A stretch of DNA of 64,000 nucleotides, taken from assembly GCF_028464145.1 (NCBI RefSeq), contig NZ_JAQPCG010000002.1, positions 372,001 through 436,000 on the forward strand. Direction: 5' to 3'. Position numbers and translations under genes: made by a program. Position 1 is the first letter of the stretch; each line of letters starts with the position of its first letter. Positions 28,032-37,414 of the stretch are shown in pieces. The DNA comes from Maribacter sp. PR1. GTDB taxonomy: Bacteria; Bacteroidota; Bacteroidia; Flavobacteriales; Flavobacteriaceae. A model generated the notes under the pieces. That model was not told the origin of the DNA. It was given only the letters and a program-made list of their open reading frames with translations, and made no database searches.

Positions 28032-28139
28032 ATGAATTTATTGGTTTTTTTAAAGGTAGGATTTTGGCAAGTGGTCTTAATTATTGCGGTCATCATAATC
28101 ATTTTGACCTTATCTAGAATAATGCGGGATAAGCGTTAG
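28032..28139 (+). CDS. small single-helix membrane protein
   Basis: 35 residues, starting two bases after the aldo/keto reductase stop. It has one strong membrane helix (WQVVLIIAVIIIILTLSRI, about 12-30) and a basic tail (MRDKR), so the C terminus should face the cytosol. The tight spacing and ideal membrane topology support it as a real small gene, possibly translationally coupled to the reductase. It resembles the N-terminal helix of TatA-type proteins only in general character. I do not recognise a family. Confidence 0.45.
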   Translation: MNLLVFLKVGFWQVVLIIAVIIIILTLSRIMRDKR

Positions 28140-28367
28140 TTAAGAAAATGCGACCTACCTTTTCAAGGTTTACCTTTTGTTATGAATTCATGGAAAATAT
28201 CCAAATTATATCCTTTTGATGTATTTACTATTTAGGTAAAATTCTATTAGCTTAGAGTCTTTATAAAATGGAAATATGCGTAATTGTACCCATATTTAAA
28301 TTATTAGAAATCATCTTTGAATATTGATATAAAACAACCTTCTAATTAATTTTCACTTTATATAAAC

Positions 28368-29096
28368 ATGGAAAAAACAGTTTCGGAAGCTATTGTCTAT
28401 AGGCGGTCGGTAAGAGTGTATAAAGATGAACCTATTGATCCTAAAAAAGTGAAACAATGCTTAATGAATGCCACATTAGCACCAACGAGCAGTAATCTTC
28501 AGCTTTGGGAGTTTTATCACATCACAGATAAGAAAACTATAGGTAAATTGGCAGAGGCTTGTTTTAACCAAAGTGCCGCCAAGACCTCCCAACAACTTGT
28601 AATTGTTGTAGCTCGTAAAGATTTATGGCGAAAACGAGCAAAGGCCAATATCAACTTTTTGAACAAAGTGTATGACAAAGATAATCTTACCGAACGCGAT
28701 TTAAAGCGTAAAAAAATGGCTTCGAAATATTACAGCAAACTGATTCCAACGATTTACACAGATTTTTTGGGAATTCTTGGTTACATCAAATATGTTTTCT
28801 TTCAAATCGCTGGTGTTTTTAAACCTATTTATAGGCAAACCCGATTAAGTGATATGAGGATTGTAGCTCATAAAAGTGCTGCCTTGGCCGCTGAAAACTT
28901 TATGATAAGTATGGCTGCGATTGGCTATGACACATGTCCCATGGAAGGCAGTGATACTTTAAGGGTGAAAAGAATTCTAAAACTGTCCAGGGGAGCAGAA
29001 ATAACAATGATTATTGGTTGTGGAATACGAGATGATAAGGGAATCTATGGGCCAAGATTTAGGGTGCCATTCGATGAGGTATACTTCGAAATATAA
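28368..29096 (+). CDS. nitroreductase-family flavoprotein
   Basis: 242 residues. The N terminus carries the typical SEAIVYRRSVRVYKDEPIDPKKVKQCL with the FMN-binding Arg-Arg-Ser-x-Arg motif, followed by NATLAPTSSNLQLWEF. Near the C terminus are AAENFMISMAAIGYDTCPMEG and GAEITMIIGCGIRD. The middle section (about 100-150, hydrophobic YTDFLGILGYIKYVFFQIAGVF) is longer than in short nitroreductases and is typical of a larger Bacteroidota subgroup. It is predicted to use FMN and NAD(P)H to reduce nitro compounds or quinones in the cytosol; the physiological substrate is unknown. It is monocistronic in this window. Confidence 0.9.
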   Translation: MEKTVSEAIVYRRSVRVYKDEPIDPKKVKQCLMNATLAPTSSNLQLWEFYHITDKKTIGKLAEACFNQSAAKTSQQLVIVVARKDLWRKRAKANINFLNKVYDKDNLTERDLKRKKMASKYYSKLIPTIYTDFLGILGYIKYVFFQIAGVFKPIYRQTRLSDMRIVAHKSAALAAENFMISMAAIGYDTCPMEGSDTLRVKRILKLSRGAEITMIIGCGIRDDKGIYGPRFRVPFDEVYFEI

Positions 29097-29297
29097 TTAT
29101 TAACCAAAGATGTATTTACTTTTTTGCCCTTTTAATTTAAAATACAAAGAAAAACCTTATTCATTGTAGCCATCTAGAAAACAACATGACCATTATGGCT
29201 TTTACGAAACCCATTATCCCAAGCGAAAAATAGAATTAATCACACAAACTTTTTTGTCGCCAATCAAAATCTTGAAAAGTCCTGAGACTAAAAAGCA

Positions 29298-30659
29298 TTA
29301 CCCAAAAAGACTACCGACCACATCCTCAATCTTGCCGGCCAACTGTACGTTGATCTTCGTGTTTTTTAAACCTATTTTATTGTTTTTGGAAACAACAATG
29401 GTGGTATAGCCCAACTTTTCAGCTTCAAGAATGCGTTGTTCCACTCTTTGTACGGGTCGTATTTCCCCGGCCAGCCCTACTTCGGCGGCAAAACAAATTC
29501 CTTTTTCAATGGGGATATCCTCATTGCTTGATAAAATGGCCGCAATTACGGCTAGGTCAATAGCGGGGTCATCCACAGAAATGCCCCCGGTAATATTTAA
29601 AAAGACATCCTTGGCACCCAATTTAAATCCGGCCCTTTTCTCCAAAACCGCGAGGAGCATGTTCAAGCGTTTTGCATTGTAGCCCGTAGTGGAACGTTGT
29701 GGGGTTCCATAGACTGCCGTACTTACCAAAGCCTGTATTTCAATCAACAAAGGTCGCATGCCTTCCACGGTAGAGGCAATGGCGGTTCCGCTCAAGCCTT
29801 CGTCATTCTTGGATATTAAAACTTCAGAGGGATTATTAACTTCTCGAAGCCCGCTTCCCTGCATTTCGTAAATACCCAATTCTGCCGTGGAACCAAACCT
29901 ATTTTTTAGGGAACGAAGGATTCTGTACACATAATTACGGTCGCCTTCAAACTGTAATACCGTATCCACCATATGTTCCAAAATTTTTGGCCCGGCAATG
30001 GAACCGTCTTTTGTGATATGACCAATCAAGATGACCGGGGTATTGGTTTCCTTGGCAAATTTGATAAGCTCTGCCGTGCATTCCCTAATTTGGGAAATAC
30101 TTCCGGCAGCGGATTCAATATAGTCCGAATGCAAGGTCTGAATGGAATCGATGACCACGATATCAGGTTCGGTGGTCTCAATCTGTTTAAATATATTCTG
30201 TGTTTTTGTTTCGGTAAGAATAAAACAGGTTTCGCTGTTGGGGTGGATGCGGTCCGCTCGCATCTTGATCTGTTTCTGACTTTCCTCCCCAGAAACATAC
30301 AAGGTTTTATAAGGAAGTTTTAAGGCAATCTGTAATAATAGCGTACTTTTTCCAACTCCGGGTTCGCCACCCAACAATACTAATGCACCCGGAACCAAAC
30401 CGCCACCCAATACTCTGTTGAACTCCAAGTCGAAGGTGTTAAGACGAATTTCTTTTTCAACACTGATTTCATGGACCAAAAGTGGTTTGGACACCCTTTT
30501 ATTTGTGCGGACTGTTGGCTTCCAACTCGATTTTTCCTCTTTTTGTACAACTTCCTCAACAACGGTATTCCATTCTTTGCAGGCTGCACATTGACCTACC
30601 CATTTGGCATATTGCGTGCCACAATTCTGACAAAAAAAAGCAGTTTTTGTTTTGGCCAT
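29298..30659 (-). CDS. radA: DNA repair protein RadA
   Basis: 453 residues, the usual length of bacterial RadA, a DnaB-like branch-migration helicase in recombinational repair. The N-terminal zinc finger is Cys10/Cys13/Cys24/Cys27 (CQNCGTQYAKWVGQCAAC), the Walker A motif is GEPGVGKST near 98-106, the RadA-specific LKNRFG motif lies near 255, and the C-terminal third is a Lon-protease-like domain (DLAVIAAILSSNEDIPI, CFAAEVGLAGEIRPV) without protease activity. No close partner gene is present; a 56-residue membrane protein gene lies 72 bases upstream on the same strand. Confidence 0.96.
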   Translation of the reverse strand: MAKTKTAFFCQNCGTQYAKWVGQCAACKEWNTVVEEVVQKEEKSSWKPTVRTNKRVSKPLLVHEISVEKEIRLNTFDLEFNRVLGGGLVPGALVLLGGEPGVGKSTLLLQIALKLPYKTLYVSGEESQKQIKMRADRIHPNSETCFILTETKTQNIFKQIETTEPDIVVIDSIQTLHSDYIESAAGSISQIRECTAELIKFAKETNTPVILIGHITKDGSIAGPKILEHMVDTVLQFEGDRNYVYRILRSLKNRFGSTAELGIYEMQGSGLREVNNPSEVLISKNDEGLSGTAIASTVEGMRPLLIEIQALVSTAVYGTPQRSTTGYNAKRLNMLLAVLEKRAGFKLGAKDVFLNITGGISVDDPAIDLAVIAAILSSNEDIPIEKGICFAAEVGLAGEIRPVQRVEQRILEAEKLGYTTIVVSKNNKIGLKNTKINVQLAGKIEDVVGSLFG

Positions 30660-30731
30660 CTTTAGCTCTTCTTATTTGTGCTAAAGGTACTAAGAAGTTT
30701 AAAATGGAATATCTTTTTTCAAATAGTAGAA

Positions 30732-30902
30732 CTACTCTTTTTCTGATTTTCTTTTCTTGAATTCCACAATGGCCATAAAGAAAGAGGCCCATGCCAGGAA
30801 TAGGGAGAAAGCGCTTAGGGCTACTGATAAGTCGCCCTTTAGGCCATAATAGGTAAAATAAACGCCGGCAAAGACGTAATATTTAAAGATTCCTTTAAAC
30901 AT
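30732..30902 (-). CDS. small membrane protein, 56 residues
   Basis: An uninterrupted 56-residue frame with ATG at 30902 and TAG at 30732. It opens MFKGIFKYYVFAGVYFTYYG, has a polar turn (LKGDLS) and a second hydrophobic segment (VALSAFSLFLAWASFFMAIV), and ends in a charged tail (EFKKRKSEKE). This gives two membrane segments with a basic cytosolic end. Codon use looks coding. It sits between radA and the degenerate esterase gene (63-base gap) on the same strand. I do not recognise a family, but its topology and conserved-looking block context support it. Confidence 0.6.
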   Translation of the reverse strand: MFKGIFKYYVFAGVYFTYYGLKGDLSVALSAFSLFLAWASFFMAIVEFKKRKSEKE

Positions 30903-30965
30903 AATATGTAGGTTGTTAGATTTGGGATCTAAGTTTTATGTTGTAAAAGTGGATTTTGGAGTAGG

Positions 30966-32108
30966 TTAGAAACCAAAATCAGCCTTTAATGCATCCATTT
31001 TTTCCAATGCCATTTCTTTCGTTAAAAAATCAATTTCTTCCATTTGAAATGCTTTTTCAAATGTTTTTAAAGCTTTCTTGGGTTCCCCCATTTGCTCGTA
31101 ATACTCTCCTTCAAAATAAAAGCCCAACATCGTATCCGGATATTCTTTTTTACAAAGGTCGGAAAGGGATTTTAAGGATTCCAGGTCTTCTTTCTTCCTG
31201 GTAGCCGCATAAATTGCCATGATATCATTCAGCTCTACCGGTTTACTGAACCCAAAGAGGTCCACAATTCCCTGATATTTATTTTCCAAGTATTGATAAA
31301 CTGGTTCTTCAGAGGTCAATATTTGTGTTTTATATTCCTTTGGACTTATAGGTTTAAACATTCCGAACACGTTGTCGAATGCTTTCCCTATTCCATAAGT
31401 AACAACGGAGATATGGTCCGCTTTATCATATTGATCGAAGAAATAATGAAGTGTTTCCTTTTCCAATGCCTTAATTCCATTGTCCAATGCCATAATTTTA
31501 GGAGTATCATCGTTCTGTTCACCTTCCACTATCAATTGATAGAATATTTGTTTGTCAAAAGTGTTCAAGCGCATAGGAACTCTACTTTCCATCTCAGGGG
31601 CCAATGTGGGCGAAATACTCACATAGGCATCAAAAACGGAATTGTCCTTAAATAACCAATAATTTTGAAAGTTCGCGGTAATATCATAACCGAAAATCAT
31701 TTTAAACGGTGCGGTGCTGTAGTTAAGGTCCAGATAGGGAATAAGCTCCATTCCAATGAATTCGTAGAATTTTTTTCCTTTTTCACTTGGAAGACCATTT
31801 TCAAGATCAAAAGCACAATCATCCAGCCTTATGCTATTCTTACTTTGATTAATTCCCACGATGATACTTTCTGGCATTCCATGAAACTGACTGTAATATT
31901 TAGAGGCAGCCACAACTTGATCAAACAGATAGTTTGCATCCAATACCACGATTAACGGATATTTTTTGGTATCATCCAGGTTAGGTGGAAAGTAATATTG
32001 GACATCTCTTCGCTCTTGAAGTTTAAAGGACTCAAAAATTTCCTGTGTGGTTTGTGCACTCCCAACAAAGACAAGAAGGAGTGTCAGTATTGTTATAAAA
32101 TGACGCAT
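30966..32108 (-). CDS. esterase-like (PF00756 fold) exported protein with the nucleophile serine replaced by aspartate
   Basis: 380 residues with a signal peptide (MRHFITILTLLLVFVGSAQ). Residues about 30-270 form an esterase D/enterochelin-esterase-like alpha/beta hydrolase: YPLIVVLDANYLF, FYEFIGMELIPYLDLNY and the FDAYVSISPTL segment are as in the family. The nucleophile elbow, normally GHSMGG, reads FGYDITA, so Asp142 stands where the catalytic Ser should be; the late histidine His232 (ADHISVV) is kept. Residues about 320-380 form a TPR-like helical pair (EPKKALKTFEKAFQ). It is either an inactive pseudo-hydrolase or one with an Asp nucleophile. It lies 26 bases from the flippase-like gene upstream on the same strand. 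Confidence 0.78.
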   Translation of the reverse strand: MRHFITILTLLLVFVGSAQTTQEIFESFKLQERRDVQYYFPPNLDDTKKYPLIVVLDANYLFDQVVAASKYYSQFHGMPESIIVGINQSKNSIRLDDCAFDLENGLPSEKGKKFYEFIGMELIPYLDLNYSTAPFKMIFGYDITANFQNYWLFKDNSVFDAYVSISPTLAPEMESRVPMRLNTFDKQIFYQLIVEGEQNDDTPKIMALDNGIKALEKETLHYFFDQYDKADHISVVTYGIGKAFDNVFGMFKPISPKEYKTQILTSEEPVYQYLENKYQGIVDLFGFSKPVELNDIMAIYAATRKKEDLESLKSLSDLCKKEYPDTMLGFYFEGEYYEQMGEPKKALKTFEKAFQMEEIDFLTKEMALEKMDALKADFGF

Positions 32109-32134
32109 AGAAAGTAATTAAACAGAGCAAGTTT

Positions 32135-33100
32135 TTATTTGTTCCTGTTCAATAACGGTAATAGGAGAAAAGATATTGCACCAAATACGATGTTCATCAT
32201 GGTCTGTGCAATCCACATAATCCAACCAAAAGCATCCCCGGATACGGAACTTATACCAAAAAGGCCAAGTGCCTTGCTTACCAAAATTGGAAAAAGACCT
32301 ACTCCACCATTGGTAGTGGCCATGGCAAAGGCGCCAAAAACAAAAGCGACCATGATTTCGTTCAAGGACAAATTAGCAGTTTCTGGAACTGTGAATTTTA
32401 TGACCCACATCATACCTATGTAGCACGCCCAAATTAAAAGTGTATGGAAGGCAAACGCCCATTTTCTTTTCATTTTAAAAATACTGAAAACCCCGTCTAA
32501 AAGCCCCTTTACAAAGGTTTTGATTTTTTTGGCAATTATGGAATTGGATTTTTTGATGAATAAAAAGAATATCAAAAAAGCTACTACACCCGCCGATAAT
32601 AAGAGAAAAATCCCGTTTAAATTAAAGCCGCGCTGCTCAAAGAAAGAGATGATAATATCGGTTTGTAATAAAAGGGTTACCACCACCACGACCAATAACA
32701 TAAACAAATCGACAACCCTTTCCGTTACAATGGTGCCAAAACCTTTTTCAAAAGGAACGCCCTCATAAGTCGTAAGGGCGGTAGCTCTAAGTATTTCCCC
32801 CGTTCTTGGTACTCCTAAATTGGCAAGATAGGCCATGAATATCATAAGGATGTTATTGCTCAATTTAGGTTTATAGCCCAAAGGTTCAAGAAGAAAGTTC
32901 CAACGTATGGCCCTAGAGATATGACCAATGATTCCTAATAGCAGGGAAACAGAAACCCAGAAAACATCGGCCTCCCTAATGTAAAAGAGGATTTGGTCCC
33001 TATCCTCAACTGAGGTTTTTAGGTACCAATAAAGAACTAAAAAGACCCCAATGAGTATGGGTACAACCAATTTGAGGGTCTTTTTAAGGGAATTGTTCAC
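32135..33100 (-). CDS. lysylphosphatidylglycerol synthase-TM / YbhN-like flippase-domain membrane protein
   Basis: 321 residues with about eight membrane segments. The family signature for the AglD/YbhN/MprF N-terminal domain is present: an RAIRWNFLLEPLGYKP helix end near 65-80, LGVPRTGEILRATALTTYEGVPFEKGFGTIVTERVVDLFMLLV near 95-140, and a late NGGVGLFPILVSKALGLFG loop near 265-280. Such proteins are presumed lipid flippases or transporters in the cytoplasmic membrane. It is transcribed in the same direction as panD and panC, 164 bases after panD, and as the esterase-like gene 26 bases on. The lipid substrate is unknown. Confidence 0.87.
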   Translation of the reverse strand: MNNSLKKTLKLVVPILIGVFLVLYWYLKTSVEDRDQILFYIREADVFWVSVSLLLGIIGHISRAIRWNFLLEPLGYKPKLSNNILMIFMAYLANLGVPRTGEILRATALTTYEGVPFEKGFGTIVTERVVDLFMLLVVVVVTLLLQTDIIISFFEQRGFNLNGIFLLLSAGVVAFLIFFLFIKKSNSIIAKKIKTFVKGLLDGVFSIFKMKRKWAFAFHTLLIWACYIGMMWVIKFTVPETANLSLNEIMVAFVFGAFAMATTNGGVGLFPILVSKALGLFGISSVSGDAFGWIMWIAQTMMNIVFGAISFLLLPLLNRNK

Positions 33101-33264
33101 GATTTCTTAGGTATGTTCCAAATCGCTAAAATAAGCAAGTATTTTTTCAATGTGGTTTACTACAAAGGAATTAAAAGAGAAATATAGCAGGGTTATTCTA
33201 AATAATGGAATTTTTCAAAGCACCGAAGTAATGAAAGAAATCTTCAAACTTTATCTTAGGTATC

Positions 33265-33615
33265 TTACTGAAGTAAATTTGTTTTTTCATCTGGAAATAC
33301 GAGGGACGGATTAAAGATCTTTGCATCTTCAAGGGGCATCCAGGCGTATGTGATTAAGATTAAGACATCACCAACGGCCACCTTTCTTGCCGCTGCTCCA
33401 TTAAGCGTTATCTCACCACTGTTTCTGGGACCTGGTATCACATACGTCTCCAAACGCTCACCATTATCATTGTTCACGATTTGAACTTTTTCTCCTTGAA
33501 TAATATTCGCAGCGTCCATTAAATCTTCATCGATGGTAATGCTACCGATGTAGTTTAAGTCGGCTCCTGTGACTTTAACGCGATGAATTTTAGACTTTAC
33601 TACTTGTACTTGCAT
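33265..33615 (-). CDS. panD: aspartate 1-decarboxylase
   Basis: 116 residues, a normal length for the pi-proenzyme. Self-cleavage occurs between Gly24 and Ser25 (YIGSITID), generating the pyruvoyl group. Other family features: [20 protein letters not shown] opening, [39 protein letters not shown] with the conserved Arg and Tyr. It makes beta-alanine for pantothenate and thus coenzyme A. It is cotranscribed with panC, whose stop lies 13 bases upstream, and lies downstream of a panC promoter box. Confidence 0.97.
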   Translation of the reverse strand: MQVQVVKSKIHRVKVTGADLNYIGSITIDEDLMDAANIIQGEKVQIVNNDNGERLETYVIPGPRNSGEITLNGAAARKVAVGDVLILITYAWMPLEDAKIFNPSLVFPDEKTNLLQ

Positions 33616-33628
33616 GGGACAAAATTAA

Positions 33629-34474
33629 TCAATTGAGTGCTATATTGTCAATCAGCCTTACTTCCTCGGCATAAACGGCAATAAATGCTCTATATTTTCT
33701 ATTGTTTATTTTTCTTTTTAGTGGGGTTAAAGTTTCAACATCTGCGATTTCAAAGTATTCCAATTCAAAATCATCATTTTTAAGAAGTTGGTTATCAACC
33801 CATTCCTTTACTTTTAGTGCACTTTTCGTGCCAAATTTATCCTTGGCAGTCTTAAGAGTTTTATAAATAAATCCCGCCTTTAGTCGCATTTCCATGCTTA
33901 ACCTTTCATTTCTAGAACTCATGGCCAATCCATGGCTTTCCCTAATAATTGGGCATGGAATAATTTGTACAGGAATCTTTTGTGTTTCCACAAGCTTTTT
34001 AATAATACAGAGTTGTTGAAAGTCCTTCTCTCCAAAATAGGCCTTATCCGGTGATATAATTTTAAAAAGTTGCTCCACTATTGTTCCCACTCCGTTAAAG
34101 TGGTCGTCCCTAAATTCGCCTTCCATTACTTTATCCAAACCATGAAAGTCGTACTTTTTGGACACTATATATTTTTGGTAGATTTCATCTACGGAAGGCG
34201 CAAAAACAATAATCTCTGAACTAATATTTTCAATAAGCGCAAGATCTTTTTTTAGGTCTTTTGGATATTTTTTAAGGTCATCCGAGTTGTTGAACTGAGT
34301 AGGATTTACAAAGATGCTAACTACAACTTGGTCGTTTTCAGAAACAGCTTTTTCTACAAGGGCCATATGACCCTGATGTAGCGCTCCCATGGTAGGGACA
34401 AGCCCTAAACTCTTAATGGGGGATTTGCTTCTTAGTTTCTTATCAAGTTCTTTTTTAGTCTTGATTGGGAGCAT
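33629..34474 (-). CDS. panC: pantoate--beta-alanine ligase
   Basis: 281 residues. The ATP-dependent condensation of pantoate and beta-alanine to pantothenate is supported by the VPTMGALHQGHMALV motif with His33 and His36 (HxGH nucleotidyltransferase signature), VVSIFVNPTQFNN, VGTIVEQLFKIISPDKAYFGEKDFQQLCII and the KMSKS-equivalent GLAMSSRNERLS. It pairs with panD to complete the last two steps of pantothenate synthesis in one transcript. A divergent orphan glycogen-synthase domain gene begins 103 bases from its start, and both sides have TAnnTTTG boxes in that gap. Confidence 0.97.
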   Translation of the reverse strand: MLPIKTKKELDKKLRSKSPIKSLGLVPTMGALHQGHMALVEKAVSENDQVVVSIFVNPTQFNNSDDLKKYPKDLKKDLALIENISSEIIVFAPSVDEIYQKYIVSKKYDFHGLDKVMEGEFRDDHFNGVGTIVEQLFKIISPDKAYFGEKDFQQLCIIKKLVETQKIPVQIIPCPIIRESHGLAMSSRNERLSMEMRLKAGFIYKTLKTAKDKFGTKSALKVKEWVDNQLLKNDDFELEYFEIADVETLTPLKRKINNRKYRAFIAVYAEEVRLIDNIALN

Positions 34475-34494
34475 GCGAAAATGTAATTAGCGAG

Positions 34495-34502
34495 CAAACT
34501 TA
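34495..34502 (-). promoter_or_regulatory. TAnnTTTG promoter -7 box for panC-panD
   Basis: The minus strand reads TAAGTTTG, 20 bases upstream of the panC ATG. The -33 element is not clear. Confidence 0.5.
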
Positions 34503-34533
34503 CTATAAATACTGGTAATCTCTATATTTTTTG

Positions 34534-34541
34534 TAATTTTG
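34534..34541 (+). promoter_or_regulatory. TAnnTTTG promoter -7 box for the orphan glycogen synthase domain gene
   Basis: TAATTTTG, 36 bases upstream of the ATG at 34578, divergent from the panC box. The -33 element is not clear. Confidence 0.5.
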
Positions 34542-34577
34542 CACCTGCGTTTCTGCGAAAAATAAAATATAGTTTTT

Positions 34578-35387
34578 ATGAATGGTAAAAAGGTATTGTT
34601 TGTATCTTCTGAATTAGTTCCTTACCTCCCCGAGAATGAAGTTTCACATATGTCATATGAGGCCCCCAGAATGGTTAATAGCAATGGAGGTCAAATCCGG
34701 ATTTTTATGCCGCGGTACGGCAATATAAACGAAAGAAGGCATCAATTACATGAAGTGATTAGATTATCGGGGATGAACCTGGTCATTAATGATATGGACA
34801 TGCCATTGATTATAAAAGTGGCTTCCATACCTAGGGAACGCATTCAGGTTTATTTTATTGATAACGAAGAGTACTTTAAGAGGAAAGCAACTTTTACCGA
34901 CAAAAAAGGAGAGTTGTTTCCAGATAACGACCAAAGAGCCATATTTTTTGCCAAAGGGGTTATGGAAACGGTAAAAAAATTAAATTGGTCGCCAGATATT
35001 ATTCATGTACATGGATGGATGGCAAGTCTATTACCTCTGTATCTAAAGAAGTATTATTCTGATGAGCCTCTTTTTGCCGATAGTAAAATTGTACTCTCTG
35101 TTTACGGGAAAACCTTTGAGGGAGAGTTGGATAAGGATATGATTAAAAAAATTGCTTTTGACGGTATTCCTGAAGAAGAAATCGCTTCTTTAGGAACACC
35201 TACCTATAATAATTTGTTAAAAGTAGCAGTGGATTATTCGGATGCCATTATTTTAGCCTCGGAAGAAATTCCGGAAGAATTAACAACACATATAGCCAAC
35301 CAAGAAAAACCTGTGTTAGCCTATGTTCCTGTTCAAGAATTCGAGGAAGCATACGCTAATTTTTATAACACGGAAGTTTTAAAGTAA
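34578..35387 (+). CDS. stand-alone glycogen/starch synthase N-terminal (GT5) domain protein
   Basis: 269 residues corresponding only to the N-terminal Rossmann half of GT5 glycogen synthase: KKVLFVSSELVPYLPENEVSHMSYEAPRMVNSNGGQIRIFMPRYG, ERIQVYFIDNEEYF, DNDQRAIFFAKGVMETVKKLNWSPDIIHVHGWMASLLPLYL and ASEEIPEEL. The C-terminal half, which binds ADP-glucose and carries the Glu-x7-Glu motif, is absent, and glycogen synthase normally has about 470-500 residues. The KTGG-like motif near residue 15 is also not recognisable. So it is unlikely to be a complete synthase. From memory this short form recurs in Bacteroidota next to DUF4270 genes, as here (next start 5 bases on). Function unknown; a carbohydrate-binding or regulatory role is possible. 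Confidence 0.8.
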   Translation: MNGKKVLFVSSELVPYLPENEVSHMSYEAPRMVNSNGGQIRIFMPRYGNINERRHQLHEVIRLSGMNLVINDMDMPLIIKVASIPRERIQVYFIDNEEYFKRKATFTDKKGELFPDNDQRAIFFAKGVMETVKKLNWSPDIIHVHGWMASLLPLYLKKYYSDEPLFADSKIVLSVYGKTFEGELDKDMIKKIAFDGIPEEEIASLGTPTYNNLLKVAVDYSDAIILASEEIPEELTTHIANQEKPVLAYVPVQEFEEAYANFYNTEVLK

Positions 35388-35389
35388 TC

Positions 35390-37273
<1,884 letters not shown>

Positions 37274-37374
37274 TTCTTACCATTGTTTCACAAGATTATT
37301 GTCCTTTAACATACACTTTAAAGGAATTTTTCGTTCAATTAACAATTAAGGTCCTGAAGTTCTATCTTTTAGGA

Positions 37375-37382
37375 TACTTTTG
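37375..37382 (+). promoter_or_regulatory. TAnnTTTG promoter -7 box for glmS
   Basis: TACTTTTG, 32 bases before the ATG at 37415. The -33 region lacks a clear TTG. Confidence 0.5.
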
Positions 37383-37414
37383 TAGTAATACTAATAAACC
37401 TAATTAAAAATAAT

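Noticed and set aside
29973..30323. 116-residue frame on the plus strand across radA
   Set aside because: Shadow of radA, with composition of antisense translation and no motif.
31293..31655. 120-residue frame on the plus strand across the esterase-like gene
   Set aside because: Antisense shadow without signal peptide or domain.
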